Part shown: positions 25,254 to 34,832 of the stretch, one piece after another | How positions within the stretch are numbered: the stretch's first letter is position 1 | Layout: every line of letters starts with the position of its first letter | Source: Geosporobacter subterraneus DSM 17957 | Lineage (GTDB): Bacteria; Bacillota; Clostridia; Peptostreptococcales; Thermotaleaceae | Reading direction: 5' to 3' | DNA length: 64,000 nucleotides | Assembly (NCBI RefSeq): GCF_900142145.1 | Contig: NZ_FQZV01000009.1 | Coordinates: 31,995 to 95,994 of the forward strand | Program-made: the position numbers and the translations under genes | The notes under the pieces: model-generated | The model's input: only the letters and a program-made list of their open reading frames with translations | The model's database searches: none | Told to the model about the DNA's origin: nothing

Positions 25254-25285
25254 AGTAGGCGAATAGGATATTCGCCTACTTTATT
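25254..25285 (+). terminator. Terminator after clpX
   Basis: AGTAGGCGAATA (25254-25265) pairs perfectly with TATTCGCCTACT (25269-25280) across GGA, followed by TTATT. Confidence 0.75.
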
Positions 25286-25378
25286 GTTTATGCCCCATTT
25301 TTTGTAATCAATAGGCATCCTTGAAATTCCACATACTAACCTTAGAATCCATTGCTAGATTCGAAGGGAGGTAACAAA

Positions 25379-27070
25379 TTGCCAAACATTGTGTTTTTTA
25401 TTCAGTTTTTCTTTGCTATTGTGATTGGCCTGTACTTCTTAAACTTACTCAAGAGTCAGGCAGGAAGCAAGGCTGCTATAGAAAAGGAATCCAAAAAGGA
25501 AATGGATAAGCTCAATGAATTAAGGAACCAGTCTCTGACCCTTCCGCTTTCAGAAAAGACCCGGCCCCAATCTTTCTACGACATTGTGGGTCAAGAGGAT
25601 GGGATTAAGGCGCTAAAGGCTGCATTATGCAGTCCCAATCCCCAGCATGTGATCATATACGGGCCGCCGGGTACCGGGAAGACGGCCGCTGCGCGCCTCG
25701 TTCTGGACGAGGCCAAGAAAATTAAGCATTCGCCCTTTAACTATCGGTCTAAGTTTGTTGAGATGGATGCCACCACGGTACGATTTGATGAAAGGAGTAT
25801 TGCAGATCCCTTGATGGGTTCTGTACATGATCCTATCTATCAGGGGGCAGGACCATTGGGACAGTCAGGTATACCTCAGCCAAAGCCTGGTGCTGTTACA
25901 AGAGCCCATGGAGGCGTATTATTTCTTGATGAGATAGGAGAACTCCACCCTATCCAAATGAATAAGCTGCTTAAGGTTTTAGAAGACCGAAAGGTTTTTT
26001 TAGAAAGCGCCTATTACAATTCTGAAGATCCTAGTGTTCCAAGATATGTTCATGAGATTTTCCAAAAAGGGCTGCCGGCAGATTTTCGATTGATTGGTGC
26101 AACCACCAGAACACCGGAGGAACTGCCTGCTGCCCTGCGCTCCCGTTGCGTAGAAATATACTTTAGACCCCTATTACCAGAGGAAATATCTAAAATATGC
26201 AAAAATGCAGTAGATAAATGCGGCTTTGAAATAGAACCGGGAGCTGTAGAGATTGTAAAAAAATATGCCCACAACGGAAGAGAGACGGTAAATATGATAC
26301 AAATTGCCAGCAGTGTAGCTTTAAATGAGAATCGTAGGGCATTAACCGTAAAAGACTTGGAATGGGTAGTAGAGAGCGGTCATTATCTGCCCCGGCCTCA
26401 GCCAAGAATCCATCCAAATCCACAAGTAGGTGTAGTGAATGGACTGGCGGTCATTGGCCCCAGTGTCGGTGTTTTATCAGAGGTAGAAGCCACAGCGATT
26501 CCGGTGCCGAAGGGAACCGGAAGCATACGAATTACAGGAATCGTCAATGAAGAAGAGGTCTCCTCCATGGGGAGAAAGCTGAAGCGAAAAAGCACTGCGC
26601 AGAACTCCATAGAGAATGTTCTAACGGTTCTAAGAAAGCAATTTCAATTAAATCCCCTGGATTATGATATTCACTTGAACTTCCCAGGAGGAATGATGGT
26701 AGATGGACCCTCTGCTGGGGTCACTGTAGCTGCAGCGATCTATTCAGCTATTACCAACAAGGAGATTGATAATAAGATAGCCATGACTGGAGAATTGTCT
26801 ATTCGGGGAAAGGTAAAGCCTATTGGTGGGGTCGCAGCGAAGATCGAAGCAGCGAAACAGGCTGGCTGTACAAAGGTATTGATTCCTGCTGAGAACTGGC
26901 AGGAGAGATTTAGAGATGCAGGAATTGAAGTAGTAAAAATAGAAGATATCCAGGAAGTCATAGCCCATGCTTTTCGTCTTGATACCATGGACTGGGTTGC
27001 ATCTATACCCTCTCCCTTGACCATTGCAATGGCAGACGGCATGCAAAAGCATATTGGCACCCCAAACTAG
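25379..27070 (+). CDS. lonB: LonB, membrane-anchored ATP-dependent protease
   Basis: Start TTG 25379 has GGGAGG seven bases upstream; an earlier in-frame TTG at 25352 lacks a site. The 563-residue product has an N-terminal membrane span (about 3-23), an AAA+ domain (YGPPGTGKTAAARLV; GGVLFLDEIGEL) and a Lon protease domain with the Ser-Lys dyad (GPSAGVTVA serine; GKVKPIGGVAAKIEAA lysine). It lacks the long LonA N-domain. In Bacillus LonB is associated with the forespore; the same role here is inference. LonA is encoded next. Confidence 0.92.
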   Translation: MPNIVFFIQFFFAIVIGLYFLNLLKSQAGSKAAIEKESKKEMDKLNELRNQSLTLPLSEKTRPQSFYDIVGQEDGIKALKAALCSPNPQHVIIYGPPGTGKTAAARLVLDEAKKIKHSPFNYRSKFVEMDATTVRFDERSIADPLMGSVHDPIYQGAGPLGQSGIPQPKPGAVTRAHGGVLFLDEIGELHPIQMNKLLKVLEDRKVFLESAYYNSEDPSVPRYVHEIFQKGLPADFRLIGATTRTPEELPAALRSRCVEIYFRPLLPEEISKICKNAVDKCGFEIEPGAVEIVKKYAHNGRETVNMIQIASSVALNENRRALTVKDLEWVVESGHYLPRPQPRIHPNPQVGVVNGLAVIGPSVGVLSEVEATAIPVPKGTGSIRITGIVNEEEVSSMGRKLKRKSTAQNSIENVLTVLRKQFQLNPLDYDIHLNFPGGMMVDGPSAGVTVAAAIYSAITNKEIDNKIAMTGELSIRGKVKPIGGVAAKIEAAKQAGCTKVLIPAENWQERFRDAGIEVVKIEDIQEVIAHAFRLDTMDWVASIPSPLTIAMADGMQKHIGTPN

Positions 27071-27088
27071 CAGATTGGGGTGCTTTTT
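27057..27088 (+). terminator. Terminator overlapping the lonB stop
   Basis: GCACCCCAA (27057-27065) pairs with TTGGGGTGC (27075-27083), then TTTTT. The left arm covers the last codons of lonB. Confidence 0.8.
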
Positions 27089-27111
27089 AGTAAAGATATT
27101 GAGGGATTTTA

Positions 27112-27140
27112 TTGAAAAATCTTACAAGATTATATATAAT
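27112..27140 (+). promoter_or_regulatory. Sigma-A promoter of lonA-ysxC
   Basis: TTGAAA (27112-27117), 17 bases, TATAAT (27135-27140). The leader to lonA is about 170 bases; no heat-shock operator was recognised in it. Confidence 0.8.
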
Positions 27141-27314
27141 AATGAATTGCACAAGAAAATAGTTTAGCAATACCTGGATAACGTATAAATGAAATAGATA
27201 ACAATTTTACCCCGATAGATTCTATAGGTTTTCTACTCGAAATCCGATTGTAGCATAATTTCGCAGAGAATACAAAAACTAAGCACATGAGTTTACAAAT
27301 GAGGAGTTGATGAC

Positions 27315-29663
27315 ATGAGCAAAAAGAAAGTAAAGAAGTATGAACTGCCCTTAATTCCATTAAGAGGTCTCTCTGTTTTTCCATATATGGTGTTGCACTT
27401 TGACGTGGGTCGTGAAAAATCTATTAATGCCCTTGAAGAGGCCATGATAAACGACCAAATGATTTTTCTAACTACACAAAAAGAAGCAGAAACAGACATT
27501 CCTACAGAGGAAGATTTTTATAAGGTAGGCACCATCTCCAAGATCAAGCAGATGCTTAAGCTTCCCGGGGATGCCATTCGTGTTTTGGTAGAGGGCATTA
27601 GCCGGGCAAAAATTATAGAACTTACCCAGGAAGAACCTTTCTTTAAGGCTAAATTAGTAGAAGATCATTACGAGGGCGAAATTGAAGCAGATAAAGAGAT
27701 GGAGGCATTAATGCGTACAGTCATGGATGCCTTTGAAAACTACATTAGCGTAAGCAACAGAATTTCCCCTGAGGTGCTGATTTCCGTCAGCTCCATAGAA
27801 GAGCCCGGAAGACTGGCAGATGTGATTGCCTCTCATATGATTCTAAAAATTGAGCAGAAACAGGAAATTTTAGAAGCCTTTGATCCAAAAGACCGATTGG
27901 AAGTACTGTATAAAATTTTGCTGCGGGAAATAGAAATTCTGGAAATAGAAAAGGAAATCAATGTCCGGGTAAAGAAGCAAATCAACAAACTACAGAAGGA
28001 GTATTACTTAAAGGAACAGTTAAAGGCCATTCAAGAGGAACTGGGAGAAGAAGGCGGAGTTCACGATGAGGCCGAGGAATACCGGGAAAGAATCAGAAAG
28101 GCAAAAATGCCTAAGAAGGTAGAAGAAAAGGTAGAAAAGGAAATTGACCGACTCTTTCGATTGGCTCCTGGGTCTGCAGAAGGTGGTGTAATTCGTACTT
28201 ATGTAGATTGGATTTTAGATCTGCCATGGAACAAGCAGACCAAGGACCGACTGGATATCAAACAGGCTAAGGTTATCCTGGATGAGGATCATTACGGATT
28301 AAAAAGCGTTAAGGAAAGGATTTTAGAATATTTAGCCATTCGTCAGCTGTCTCAGAATATGAAAGGGCCTATTTTGTGTCTTGTAGGGCCGCCGGGGGTA
28401 GGAAAAACTTCTATTGCAAAATCCATCGCCAGATCCCTAAACCGTAACTTCGTTAGAATGTCTCTGGGGGGAGTCCGAGATGAAGCAGAAATCCGGGGTC
28501 ACAGAAGAACCTATGTAGGGGCTATTCCCGGAAGAATCATCGCTTGTATTAAAGAGGGCGGTTCTAAAAACCCTGTGTTCCTGTTTGATGAAATAGACAA
28601 GTTAAGCCACGATTTTAGAGGAGATCCTGCTTCTGCGCTTCTCGAGGTACTGGATCCGGAGCAAAATAAGGAGTTTACCGATCATTATTTGGAGGTTCCC
28701 TTTGACCTGTCTAAGGTTATGTTTATTACTACGGCCAACAGCTTAGGCACGATACCAAGACCACTGCTGGATAGAATGGAAGTCATTGAGATCTCCGGCT
28801 ATACAGAAGAGGAAAAGCTAAAAATCGGTGAACGTTATTTAGTACCCAAGCAGATTAAGGAGCATGGTCTAAAACCAGAAAATCTTCAGATTTCAGAACA
28901 GGGATTACGGGATGTGATCAACTACTATACAAGAGAGTCGGGAGTAAGAAATCTTGAAAGGCAAATTGCTACTCTATGCAGAAAATCTGCGAAAAGGATT
29001 GTAGAAGATAACTTGAAGATGATTCGGATTCATCCGAAAAATCTAAGCCAATATCTAGGCATTCCGAGATTCCGCTATGAAAAGATCCATGAGGATCATG
29101 AAGTAGGCATTGCTACAGGGTTAGCTTGGACAAGGGTAGGCGGTGATACCTTATCCATTGAGGTAACCACCATGAAAGGAAATGGCAAGCTGGTATTAAC
29201 AGGACAGCTGGGAGATGTAATGAAGGAGTCTGCCCGGGCCGGCATCAGCTACATTCGGTCAAAGATGGAAGATCTGAAGATCACAGAGGATTTCTATCAA
29301 ACCTTGGATATTCATATTCATATACCGGAGGGGGCTATTCCGAAGGATGGACCATCGGCAGGGATTACTATGGCCACAGCAGTGATTTCTGCACTAACGG
29401 GACTTGCTGTAAATAAGAACGTGGCTATGACGGGAGAAATTACCCTTCGTGGCAGGGTGCTGCCCATCGGCGGGGTAAAGGAAAAGGTATTGGCAGCCAA
29501 TCGGGCAGGTATTACCAAGGTACTGCTGCCTATAGAGAATAAAAAAGACGTAGAAGAGATTCCTGATAATGTAAAGAAAAAGCTGGAGCTTGTTTTTGTC
29601 AGCAATATGGATGAGGTATTAGAGCATGCTTTGGTGAGGAAGGAAGAAAATTATGAAAATTAA
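27315..29663 (+). CDS. lon: ATP-dependent protease LonA
   Basis: The 782-residue protein has the Lon N-terminal substrate domain, a coiled-coil linker ([18 protein letters not shown]), the AAA+ module with Walker [16 protein letters not shown] and Walker [11 protein letters not shown], and the protease domain with GPSAGITMA (catalytic Ser) and [16 protein letters not shown] (Lys). It degrades damaged and regulatory proteins in the cytosol. ATG 27315 follows GAGGAGTTGATGAC. ysxC begins inside its last codons, as in Bacillus. Confidence 0.97.
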   Translation: MSKKKVKKYELPLIPLRGLSVFPYMVLHFDVGREKSINALEEAMINDQMIFLTTQKEAETDIPTEEDFYKVGTISKIKQMLKLPGDAIRVLVEGISRAKIIELTQEEPFFKAKLVEDHYEGEIEADKEMEALMRTVMDAFENYISVSNRISPEVLISVSSIEEPGRLADVIASHMILKIEQKQEILEAFDPKDRLEVLYKILLREIEILEIEKEINVRVKKQINKLQKEYYLKEQLKAIQEELGEEGGVHDEAEEYRERIRKAKMPKKVEEKVEKEIDRLFRLAPGSAEGGVIRTYVDWILDLPWNKQTKDRLDIKQAKVILDEDHYGLKSVKERILEYLAIRQLSQNMKGPILCLVGPPGVGKTSIAKSIARSLNRNFVRMSLGGVRDEAEIRGHRRTYVGAIPGRIIACIKEGGSKNPVFLFDEIDKLSHDFRGDPASALLEVLDPEQNKEFTDHYLEVPFDLSKVMFITTANSLGTIPRPLLDRMEVIEISGYTEEEKLKIGERYLVPKQIKEHGLKPENLQISEQGLRDVINYYTRESGVRNLERQIATLCRKSAKRIVEDNLKMIRIHPKNLSQYLGIPRFRYEKIHEDHEVGIATGLAWTRVGGDTLSIEVTTMKGNGKLVLTGQLGDVMKESARAGISYIRSKMEDLKITEDFYQTLDIHIHIPEGAIPKDGPSAGITMATAVISALTGLAVNKNVAMTGEITLRGRVLPIGGVKEKVLAANRAGITKVLLPIENKKDVEEIPDNVKKKLELVFVSNMDEVLEHALVRKEENYEN

Positions 29664-30285
29664 GCATGCGGAGATTGTCATCAGTGCGGTGAAGCCGGAA
29701 CAATATCCTATAGAACCTCTGCTGCCAGAGATTGCTCTGGCAGGGCGCTCCAATGTGGGAAAATCATCCTTGATCAATATGCTGGTAAATATGCGCAAGC
29801 TGGCAAGAACCAGCTCTAGCCCCGGTAAAACCCAAACCATCAATTTTTACCGGATTAATCAGCAGTTTCACTTTGTAGATTTACCCGGTTATGGATACGC
29901 TAAGGTATCTAAAAGCAGTAAGGAAGCTTGGGGAAAGATGATGGAAACCTACCTGACCACAAGAAAAAATCTTTATGAGGTTTTTCAGTTGGTAGATATC
30001 CGACACGAGCCCACACAGCAGGATAAGCATATGTACAGCTGGATCAAGAGTTTTGGATTTAACGGCATTGTGATCGCCACAAAGCTGGATAAAATATCAA
30101 GAGGCCAGCGGCAAAAGCATTTAAGTATGATCCGAAAGGAGCTGCAGATGACCTCGGAGGATATTTTGATTCCTGTTTCTGCAGAGACCCGGGAAGGCAA
30201 GGAGCAGCTTTGGGAAGTCATCCTGGAGGTTTTCCGGGTCAATGGGTTTGAATTTGGAGAAGAAGAACAGAGCGTGAATGAATAA
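29653..30285 (+). CDS. ysxC: Ribosome-assembly GTPase YsxC/EngB
   Basis: The 210-residue GTPase has G1 [12 protein letters not shown]2 threonines in [13 protein letters not shown]3 [10 protein letters not shown] and G4 TKLDK. Family members are essential for 50S ribosome assembly. It overlaps lonA by 11 bases, so the pair is translationally coupled. A terminator follows immediately. Confidence 0.95.
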   Translation: MKIKHAEIVISAVKPEQYPIEPLLPEIALAGRSNVGKSSLINMLVNMRKLARTSSSPGKTQTINFYRINQQFHFVDLPGYGYAKVSKSSKEAWGKMMETYLTTRKNLYEVFQLVDIRHEPTQQDKHMYSWIKSFGFNGIVIATKLDKISRGQRQKHLSMIRKELQMTSEDILIPVSAETREGKEQLWEVILEVFRVNGFEFGEEEQSVNE

Positions 30286-30287
30286 AC

Positions 30288-30322
30288 AAACCCAGCCGAC
30301 GATATCCTCTAGGCTGGGTTTC
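30288..30322 (+). terminator. Terminator after ysxC, shared with the opposing gene
   Basis: AAACCCAGCC (30288-30297) pairs with GGCTGGGTTT (30312-30321) over a 14-base loop. A and T runs on both sides suggest it serves the convergent transporter gene as well. Confidence 0.75.
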
Positions 30323-30349
30323 AATTTGCATTTTTCTTACACTGTGCCT

Positions 30350-31246
30350 CTATGCATCCATATCCTGCACCTGGGCTTTTGGCTTCCAAAATGGCAGGTT
30401 AATATCCAACTCTGCGGCCAGCATGCCGGAAAGAATCAGGATACTGCCTATGATGCCTCTCCCAGTTAATACTTCCCCCGCCAGGAGGTAAGCAAACATT
30501 GCAGAGAATACCGGTTCTCCAGAAAAAATTAAAGCCGTATGGGTGGCCGTAGTATATTTCTGTGCCGTATTCTGTATAATAAAGGCGCCGGAGGTGCAGA
30601 CAAAGCTTAGAAACAGAATAGAACCCCAGACACCAGCTCCAGTGGGAATAACCGGAGCTTCAAATAATAAGCTGATGATGCCGCTCAAAACCCCTACTAC
30701 ACCGATCTGAAGAATTGCCAGATTGATAGCATCTACCTTAACCGCATACTTGCTTACGGTAATAATATGAAAAGCAAAGCAGAAGGCACCGATTAGGGTA
30801 TACAGATCTCCCATATTCAAGCTCAGGTTGTTGTCTAAGGTTAGCAAGCCTAAACCTACAATGGCAAATACAACGCCAAGAATAGCTGCCGGTTTAGGCG
30901 CTTTCTTCAAAACTAAAGCTGAGAAAATGGGCACTATAACTACTGAAAATCCGGTGATAAAGCCTGATTTAGAGGCTGTAGTATAATTAAGCCCCAGGGT
31001 TTGGGTGGCATAGCCTAAGAACATAATCACTCCGATGAGCAATCCATATTTTAAGGTTTGTCTATCCAGCTTTAGCATACGTTTATAAAATATGAGTGCA
31101 GAAGTCAATGCAGAGATGATAAAACGGATAGATAGAAAGTTAAAGGTCGACAGGGTATCTAAGGTGTTTTTCGTAAGAATAAATGAAATACCCCATGCCA
31201 GAGTGACCAGTAGCAACGCTAAATCTGCCTGATGTTGTTTTTTCAT
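30350..31246 (-). CDS. EamA-family (DMT superfamily) transporter
   Basis: The 298-residue protein has ten hydrophobic segments arranged as two EamA repeats; the first begins LALLLVTLAWGISFILTKNTL and carries the typical TLxWG motif, and the second begins GDLYTLIGAFCFAFHII. Members export amino acids, metabolites or drugs; the substrate cannot be read from the sequence. ATG 31246 has AGGAGG nine bases upstream. It is transcribed alone. Confidence 0.88.
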   Translation of the reverse strand: MKKQHQADLALLLVTLAWGISFILTKNTLDTLSTFNFLSIRFIISALTSALIFYKRMLKLDRQTLKYGLLIGVIMFLGYATQTLGLNYTTASKSGFITGFSVVIVPIFSALVLKKAPKPAAILGVVFAIVGLGLLTLDNNLSLNMGDLYTLIGAFCFAFHIITVSKYAVKVDAINLAILQIGVVGVLSGIISLLFEAPVIPTGAGVWGSILFLSFVCTSGAFIIQNTAQKYTTATHTALIFSGEPVFSAMFAYLLAGEVLTGRGIIGSILILSGMLAAELDINLPFWKPKAQVQDMDA

Positions 31247-31328
31247 CGAATCAGCCTCCTATATTTCTATTACTTAAATAGTTTACCATAAAAATCTATA
31301 ACCTTCGATATCTAAATAGACTGTTCAT

Positions 31329-31362
31329 GAAAAAAGCTTCCATAGGAAACCTAGGAAGCTTG
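31329..31362 (-). terminator. Terminator of the rubredoxin gene
   Basis: AAGCTTCC and TAGG pair with CCTA and GGAAGCTT across AAA with one bulged A (31333-31360). On the minus strand it ends in a run of six T, 14 bases after the rubredoxin stop. Confidence 0.85.
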
Positions 31363-31375
31363 TATTCTATGTATT

Positions 31376-31537
31376 TTATTCTTCAGGTTCAAACATATCC
31401 TTGCTTACACCGCATACCGGACATACCCAGTCATCCGGAATATCTTCAAAAGCTGTTCCCGGAGCGATGCCGCCATCGGGATCGCCTACCTCTGGATCGT
31501 AAAGATAACCACATGGAATACATCTGTATTTTTGCAT
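31376..31537 (-). CDS. Rubredoxin
   Basis: The 53-residue protein has the two Cys knuckles of rubredoxin, CIPCGY (C6, C9) and CPVCGV (C39, C42), which bind one Fe. Surrounding residues ([28 protein letters not shown]) are in consensus order, so identity is secure despite the size. Rubredoxin carries electrons in anaerobe oxygen and peroxide detoxification. ATG 31537 has AAAGGAGA upstream. It is a single-gene unit between the EamA gene and the aminopeptidase promoter. Confidence 0.97.
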   Translation of the reverse strand: MQKYRCIPCGYLYDPEVGDPDGGIAPGTAFEDIPDDWVCPVCGVSKDMFEPEE

Positions 31538-31667
31538 AAAATCTTCTCCTTTCATCCATTAAAAATAATTACAAACAGTCTATCATGATTTTACCCATAA
31601 ACCCAGTACCCTAAACAAAAAAATAAACCAAAAATTACTGGAATTTATGTTTTCATCACAGACTCCA

Positions 31668-31676
31668 TGTTATAAT
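31668..31676 (+). promoter_or_regulatory. Extended -10 promoter of the aminopeptidase gene
   Basis: TGTTATAAT forms an extended -10 box, about 90 bases before the start; no clear -35 hexamer. Confidence 0.5.
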
Positions 31677-31766
31677 ATTCATAAAATAATAGTTATATGT
31701 ACAAATTACTAAATACAGTATAAGGGTTAGTATAAAATTTAAAAATAAATTTCAGGAGGAGATAAC

Positions 31767-32882
31767 ATGACAGATCCAAGAATCCAGCAGTTGGCACATA
31801 ATCTCATCAATTATTCTACAGAGTTGAAGGCAGGGGAAAGCATACTTATTGAAATTATTGGTTTAGAGATACCCCTTGTCAAGGAATTGGTAAAGGAAGC
31901 CTATAAGGTTGGTGCAAAGCCTTTTGTAACTATAAAGGACCCACAGCTGCAGAGAGAGCTGCTGCTTGAATGTACAGAGGATCAGTTAAAAATGATGGCC
32001 CGATATGAACTGGAAAGAATGAAGGATATGGATGCATACATAGGCATAAGGGCAGGACTAAATGCCAATGAACTCAGTGATGTGCCAGGCAATAAAATGA
32101 AGCTGTACTCAGAGCTGTTCCAAAAACCGGTTCACTCTGAACAAAGGGTAAATCACACAAAATGGGTAGTACTGCGGTACCCCAATGCGGGAATGGCCCA
32201 GTTGGCAAACACTAGCCTGGAAAGCTTCGAAAACTTTTACTTTGATGTATGTAATCTAGACTACAGTAAAATGTCAAAGGCCATGGACAGTCTGGTAAGC
32301 TTAATGGAAAAGACAGATCAGGTTAGAATTAAAGGGGAGGGTACGGATTTAACCTTCTCCATCAAAGGAATTCCTGTGATTAAGTGTGACGGCAAGCTAA
32401 ACATACCCGATGGAGAAGTATTTACTGCGCCAATCAAGAATTCTGTCAATGGGGTTTTATCTTATAACTGTCCTGCAGTTTTCCAAGGCTTCACCTATGA
32501 AAACATCCGTCTGGAATTTGAAAAGGGAAAAATCATAAAAGCCACAGCCAACGATACCCAGAAGCTCAACGAAGTTTTTGATACCGATGAGGGAGCAAGA
32601 TATATTGGTGAGTTTGCTATCGGAGTGAATCCATACATTCTAAAGCCAATGAAGGATACCCTATTTGATGAAAAAATCATGGGAAGCTTCCACTTTACAC
32701 CGGGACAGAGCTATGATGACGCCAGCAACGGCAATGATTCGGCAATCCACTGGGATTTGGTTTGTATCCAGACCCCGGAATATGGCGGAGGAGAAATCTA
32801 TTTTGACGGCAGGCTGATTCGAAAGGACGGCATTTTTGTGATTCCTGAATTAGAATGTTTAAACCCTGAGCAGTTGAAATAA
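31767..32882 (+). CDS. M29-family aminopeptidase
   Basis: The 371-residue enzyme fits the M29 (AmpS/PepS, thermophilic aminopeptidase) family: N-terminal LIIEIIGLE-type strand, central GTDLTFSIKG, then the metal-binding C-domain (EGARYIGEFAIGVNPYI; DASNGNDSAIHWDLV with the metal-ligand His and Asp). Family members cleave N-terminal residues using Co or Zn in the cytosol. ATG 31767 follows CAGGAGGAGATAAC. The gene precedes, but has a promoter separate from, the chromate transporter pair. Confidence 0.9.
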   Translation: MTDPRIQQLAHNLINYSTELKAGESILIEIIGLEIPLVKELVKEAYKVGAKPFVTIKDPQLQRELLLECTEDQLKMMARYELERMKDMDAYIGIRAGLNANELSDVPGNKMKLYSELFQKPVHSEQRVNHTKWVVLRYPNAGMAQLANTSLESFENFYFDVCNLDYSKMSKAMDSLVSLMEKTDQVRIKGEGTDLTFSIKGIPVIKCDGKLNIPDGEVFTAPIKNSVNGVLSYNCPAVFQGFTYENIRLEFEKGKIIKATANDTQKLNEVFDTDEGARYIGEFAIGVNPYILKPMKDTLFDEKIMGSFHFTPGQSYDDASNGNDSAIHWDLVCIQTPEYGGGEIYFDGRLIRKDGIFVIPELECLNPEQLK

Positions 32883-32903
32883 GCAGGATAGGAATTAAGA
32901 GAT

Positions 32904-32932
32904 TTGACAAAAAAAAGAAAATCATATAGAAT
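32904..32932 (+). promoter_or_regulatory. Consensus sigma-A promoter of the chromate transporter genes
   Basis: TTGACA (32904-32909), 17 bases, TAGAAT (32927-32932). Its position rules out a start codon at TTG 32904 for the following gene. Confidence 0.85.
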
Positions 32933-32978
32933 TTTTAGAAACAATGGAGTTGGTTATTCGAAGAAAGGAATCGAAGCA

Positions 32979-33518
32979 ATGAAGGACTTAATAAAGCTGT
33001 TTTCCATTTTTTTTCGAATTGGAGCCTTTACCCTGGGTGGGGGCTATGCCATGATCCCGCTGATCCAAGAGGAAATTGTGGAAAAAAACAAATGGATTGA
33101 AGAAGATGAATTTATGGATGTGATCGCCCTTTCTCAGACGATTCCTGGAGCTTTGGCTATCAATTCTTCTACTTATGTAGGGTATAGAATGTTTGGTCTT
33201 AAGGGTGCCCTGCTGGCATGTACAGCTACTATCCTGCCATCTATTCTAATGATCCTGTTGATTGCTGTTTTCTTTATTCAGTTTCACCAAATGCATGCTG
33301 TGGAAGCGGCCTTTAAAGGCATCCGCCCGGCAGTGGTAGCATTGATTGTAGGGGCTGTACTGAAGCTTGGAAAGAACATGCCGAGAACCAAGAGAAATCT
33401 ATTTTGGATTCTAGGAGTCGTTGTTTTGATTGCTTTCTTTCGCATACACCCTATCCCAATCATTATAGGATCAGGACTGTTAGGCTTCGTCCTTTTCAGA
33501 AGGGAGCAGGGTCTATGA
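32979..33518 (+). CDS. Chromate transporter, first subunit (short-chain CHR)
   Basis: The 179-residue membrane protein is a single CHR domain: FFRIGAFTLGGGYAMIPLIQEE followed by ALSQTIPGALAINSSTYVGYR, the conserved signature, and about six spans. Short CHR proteins work as heterodimers encoded by adjacent genes. The family is named for chromate efflux but the physiological anion is often unknown. ATG 32979 has AAGGAA upstream. The second subunit starts with a four-base overlap. Confidence 0.9.
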   Translation: MKDLIKLFSIFFRIGAFTLGGGYAMIPLIQEEIVEKNKWIEEDEFMDVIALSQTIPGALAINSSTYVGYRMFGLKGALLACTATILPSILMILLIAVFFIQFHQMHAVEAAFKGIRPAVVALIVGAVLKLGKNMPRTKRNLFWILGVVVLIAFFRIHPIPIIIGSGLLGFVLFRREQGL

Positions 33519-34036
33519 ATATCATACTGGAGATTTTTATTACCTTCGTGAAAATTGGAGGGTTCAGCTTTGGTGGCGGGCTGGCCATGCTGCCACTAAT
33601 TGAAAAGGAAGTAGTGATCAATCACCAATGGCTTACAGCCAAGGAGTTTGTAGACATTATTGCCATAGCGGAAATGACTCCCGGCCCCATTGCCATCAAT
33701 ACTTCGACCTTTGTAGGCTATAAAGTAGCCGGTTACCCTGGAGCCTTAGCAGGAAGCATTGGTGTAACCATTGTTTCCTTTATCCTGGTGATCCTGGTCG
33801 CAAGATATTTTTTACGGGTAAAGGATGCAAAGGAGACGAAAGCTGTATTTGAAGGCATTCGTCCTGCGGTGCTGGGAATGATTTTGAGTGCGGGAATCTC
33901 TGTAGGGAAGACGGCCTTTATTGACTATAAAAGTGTGTTGATTTCACTTTTAGTGTTATTCAGCATCAATAGATTAAAGCTGCATCCGATTTTGAGCATT
34001 TTGGGTGCAGGGGTGCTGGGAACATTGTTATATTGA
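33515..34036 (+). CDS. Chromate transporter, second subunit (short-chain CHR)
   Basis: The 173-residue partner repeats the CHR pattern (FVKIGGFSFGGGLAMLPLIEKE, then AIAEMTPGPIAINTSTFVGYK) with about six spans. Its ATG overlaps the stop of the first subunit (ATGA), coupling the pair. The signature TPGP replaces the IPGA of the first subunit, a difference normal between the two halves. Confidence 0.9.
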   Translation: MNIILEIFITFVKIGGFSFGGGLAMLPLIEKEVVINHQWLTAKEFVDIIAIAEMTPGPIAINTSTFVGYKVAGYPGALAGSIGVTIVSFILVILVARYFLRVKDAKETKAVFEGIRPAVLGMILSAGISVGKTAFIDYKSVLISLLVLFSINRLKLHPILSILGAGVLGTLLY

Positions 34037-34047
34037 TAATTAAATGT

Positions 34048-34241
34048 CATAGGCGTCAACGTAATCCAATTATTTCCAAATAAACCTTAGAAGCATGTCA
34101 TTCTGAGCGTTAGCGAAGAATCTTATAGAACATAAGCAAGATTACTTTTGATTATCAGAATATATCATCTAGCTTAAAGATCCTTCGACTCCGTTTTACT
34201 CCGCTCAGGATGACAAATGATGGGTTAAGTTGACGCCTATG
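34048..34241 (+). mobile_element. 194-bp miniature inverted-repeat element, copy 2
   Basis: The ends are CATAGGCGTCAAC and GTTGACGCCTATG. It is flanked by perfect direct repeats AATTAAATGT (34038-34047 and 34242-34251). The same length as the copy at 12465-12658 and only five differences from its reverse complement show a recent spread. It carries no gene and lies 12 bases after the chromate transporter stop. Confidence 0.92.
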
Positions 34242-34385
34242 AATTAAATGTGAGATTATAAAATTTAATTTTCTTATTTCCGCTATTTAACTTAGGAACG
34301 TTATTGTTCCATTTTTCGATGCACGTTACGCGTTCCACGATGCACGCTATAAGATATTAAGTTCCTAATTATAAGGTCATGCAGT

Positions 34386-34428
34386 AAACAAAGTCATACT
34401 TCCAAAGAAGTATGACTTTGTTTTTAGC
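34386..34428. terminator. 17-bp hairpin with T-run
   Basis: AAACAAAGTCATACTTC (34386-34402) pairs perfectly with GAAGTATGACTTTGTTT (34407-34423) over a four-base loop, then TTT. It probably ends transcripts from the chromate transporter side, 350 bases upstream before the insertion. Confidence 0.7.
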
Positions 34429-34479
34429 TTTGTTAAAGTTTAGTGTGGATATTATATATTTTAGATATAGGTTGTGACG

Positions 34480-34556
34480 CGGGGAGGGGTGGACGACTCT
34501 GTCCACCCGCAGATGCCTTATTAAAATAAGCGGGCGGACACGGGGGTTCGCACCCT
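34480..34556. repeat. GC-rich intergenic repeat
   Basis: A GC-rich stretch in AT-rich surroundings contains the hairpin GGGTGGAC-gactct-GTCCACCC (34487-34508) and, after 20 AT-rich bases, GCGGGCGGACACGGGGG. It has the look of small non-coding palindromic repeats. The remainder of 34242-34832 is AT-rich and shows no gene; TATTACGCGTTCC-type short repeats (CGATGCACG at 34317 and 34337) are present. Confidence 0.5.
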
Positions 34557-34832
34557 ACAAAATCAACATTATAGTTTAACAGAGCTTTATTTATTAACGA
34601 TATGCTCGCTAATAAATAATTTATAAATTTTTAAAAAATAAAAAGATCTTATAACTCTGTGTAACATGCAACGTGTAACGAATAATAGCGATTATCCTAC
34701 GAATTTGAGTCAAGACTAAGCACACACGAAGCTTCGTGTTGAATGTCCAGACATACTTACTGATATTACCACGAAAGGCACTGTGTCAATATGATACAAT
34801 AGAGTTAGGAAAAAGGACAAGGGGGGAAGACC

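Noticed and set aside
31327..31539. 70-codon plus-strand frame
   Set aside because: Antisense of the rubredoxin gene, which is unmistakable on the minus strand.
32904..32978. Upstream TTG start adding 25 residues to the first chromate transporter subunit
   Set aside because: The TTG is the first part of a consensus -35 box with a -10 box 17 bases on; ATG 32979 has a ribosome site and matches the family N-terminus.
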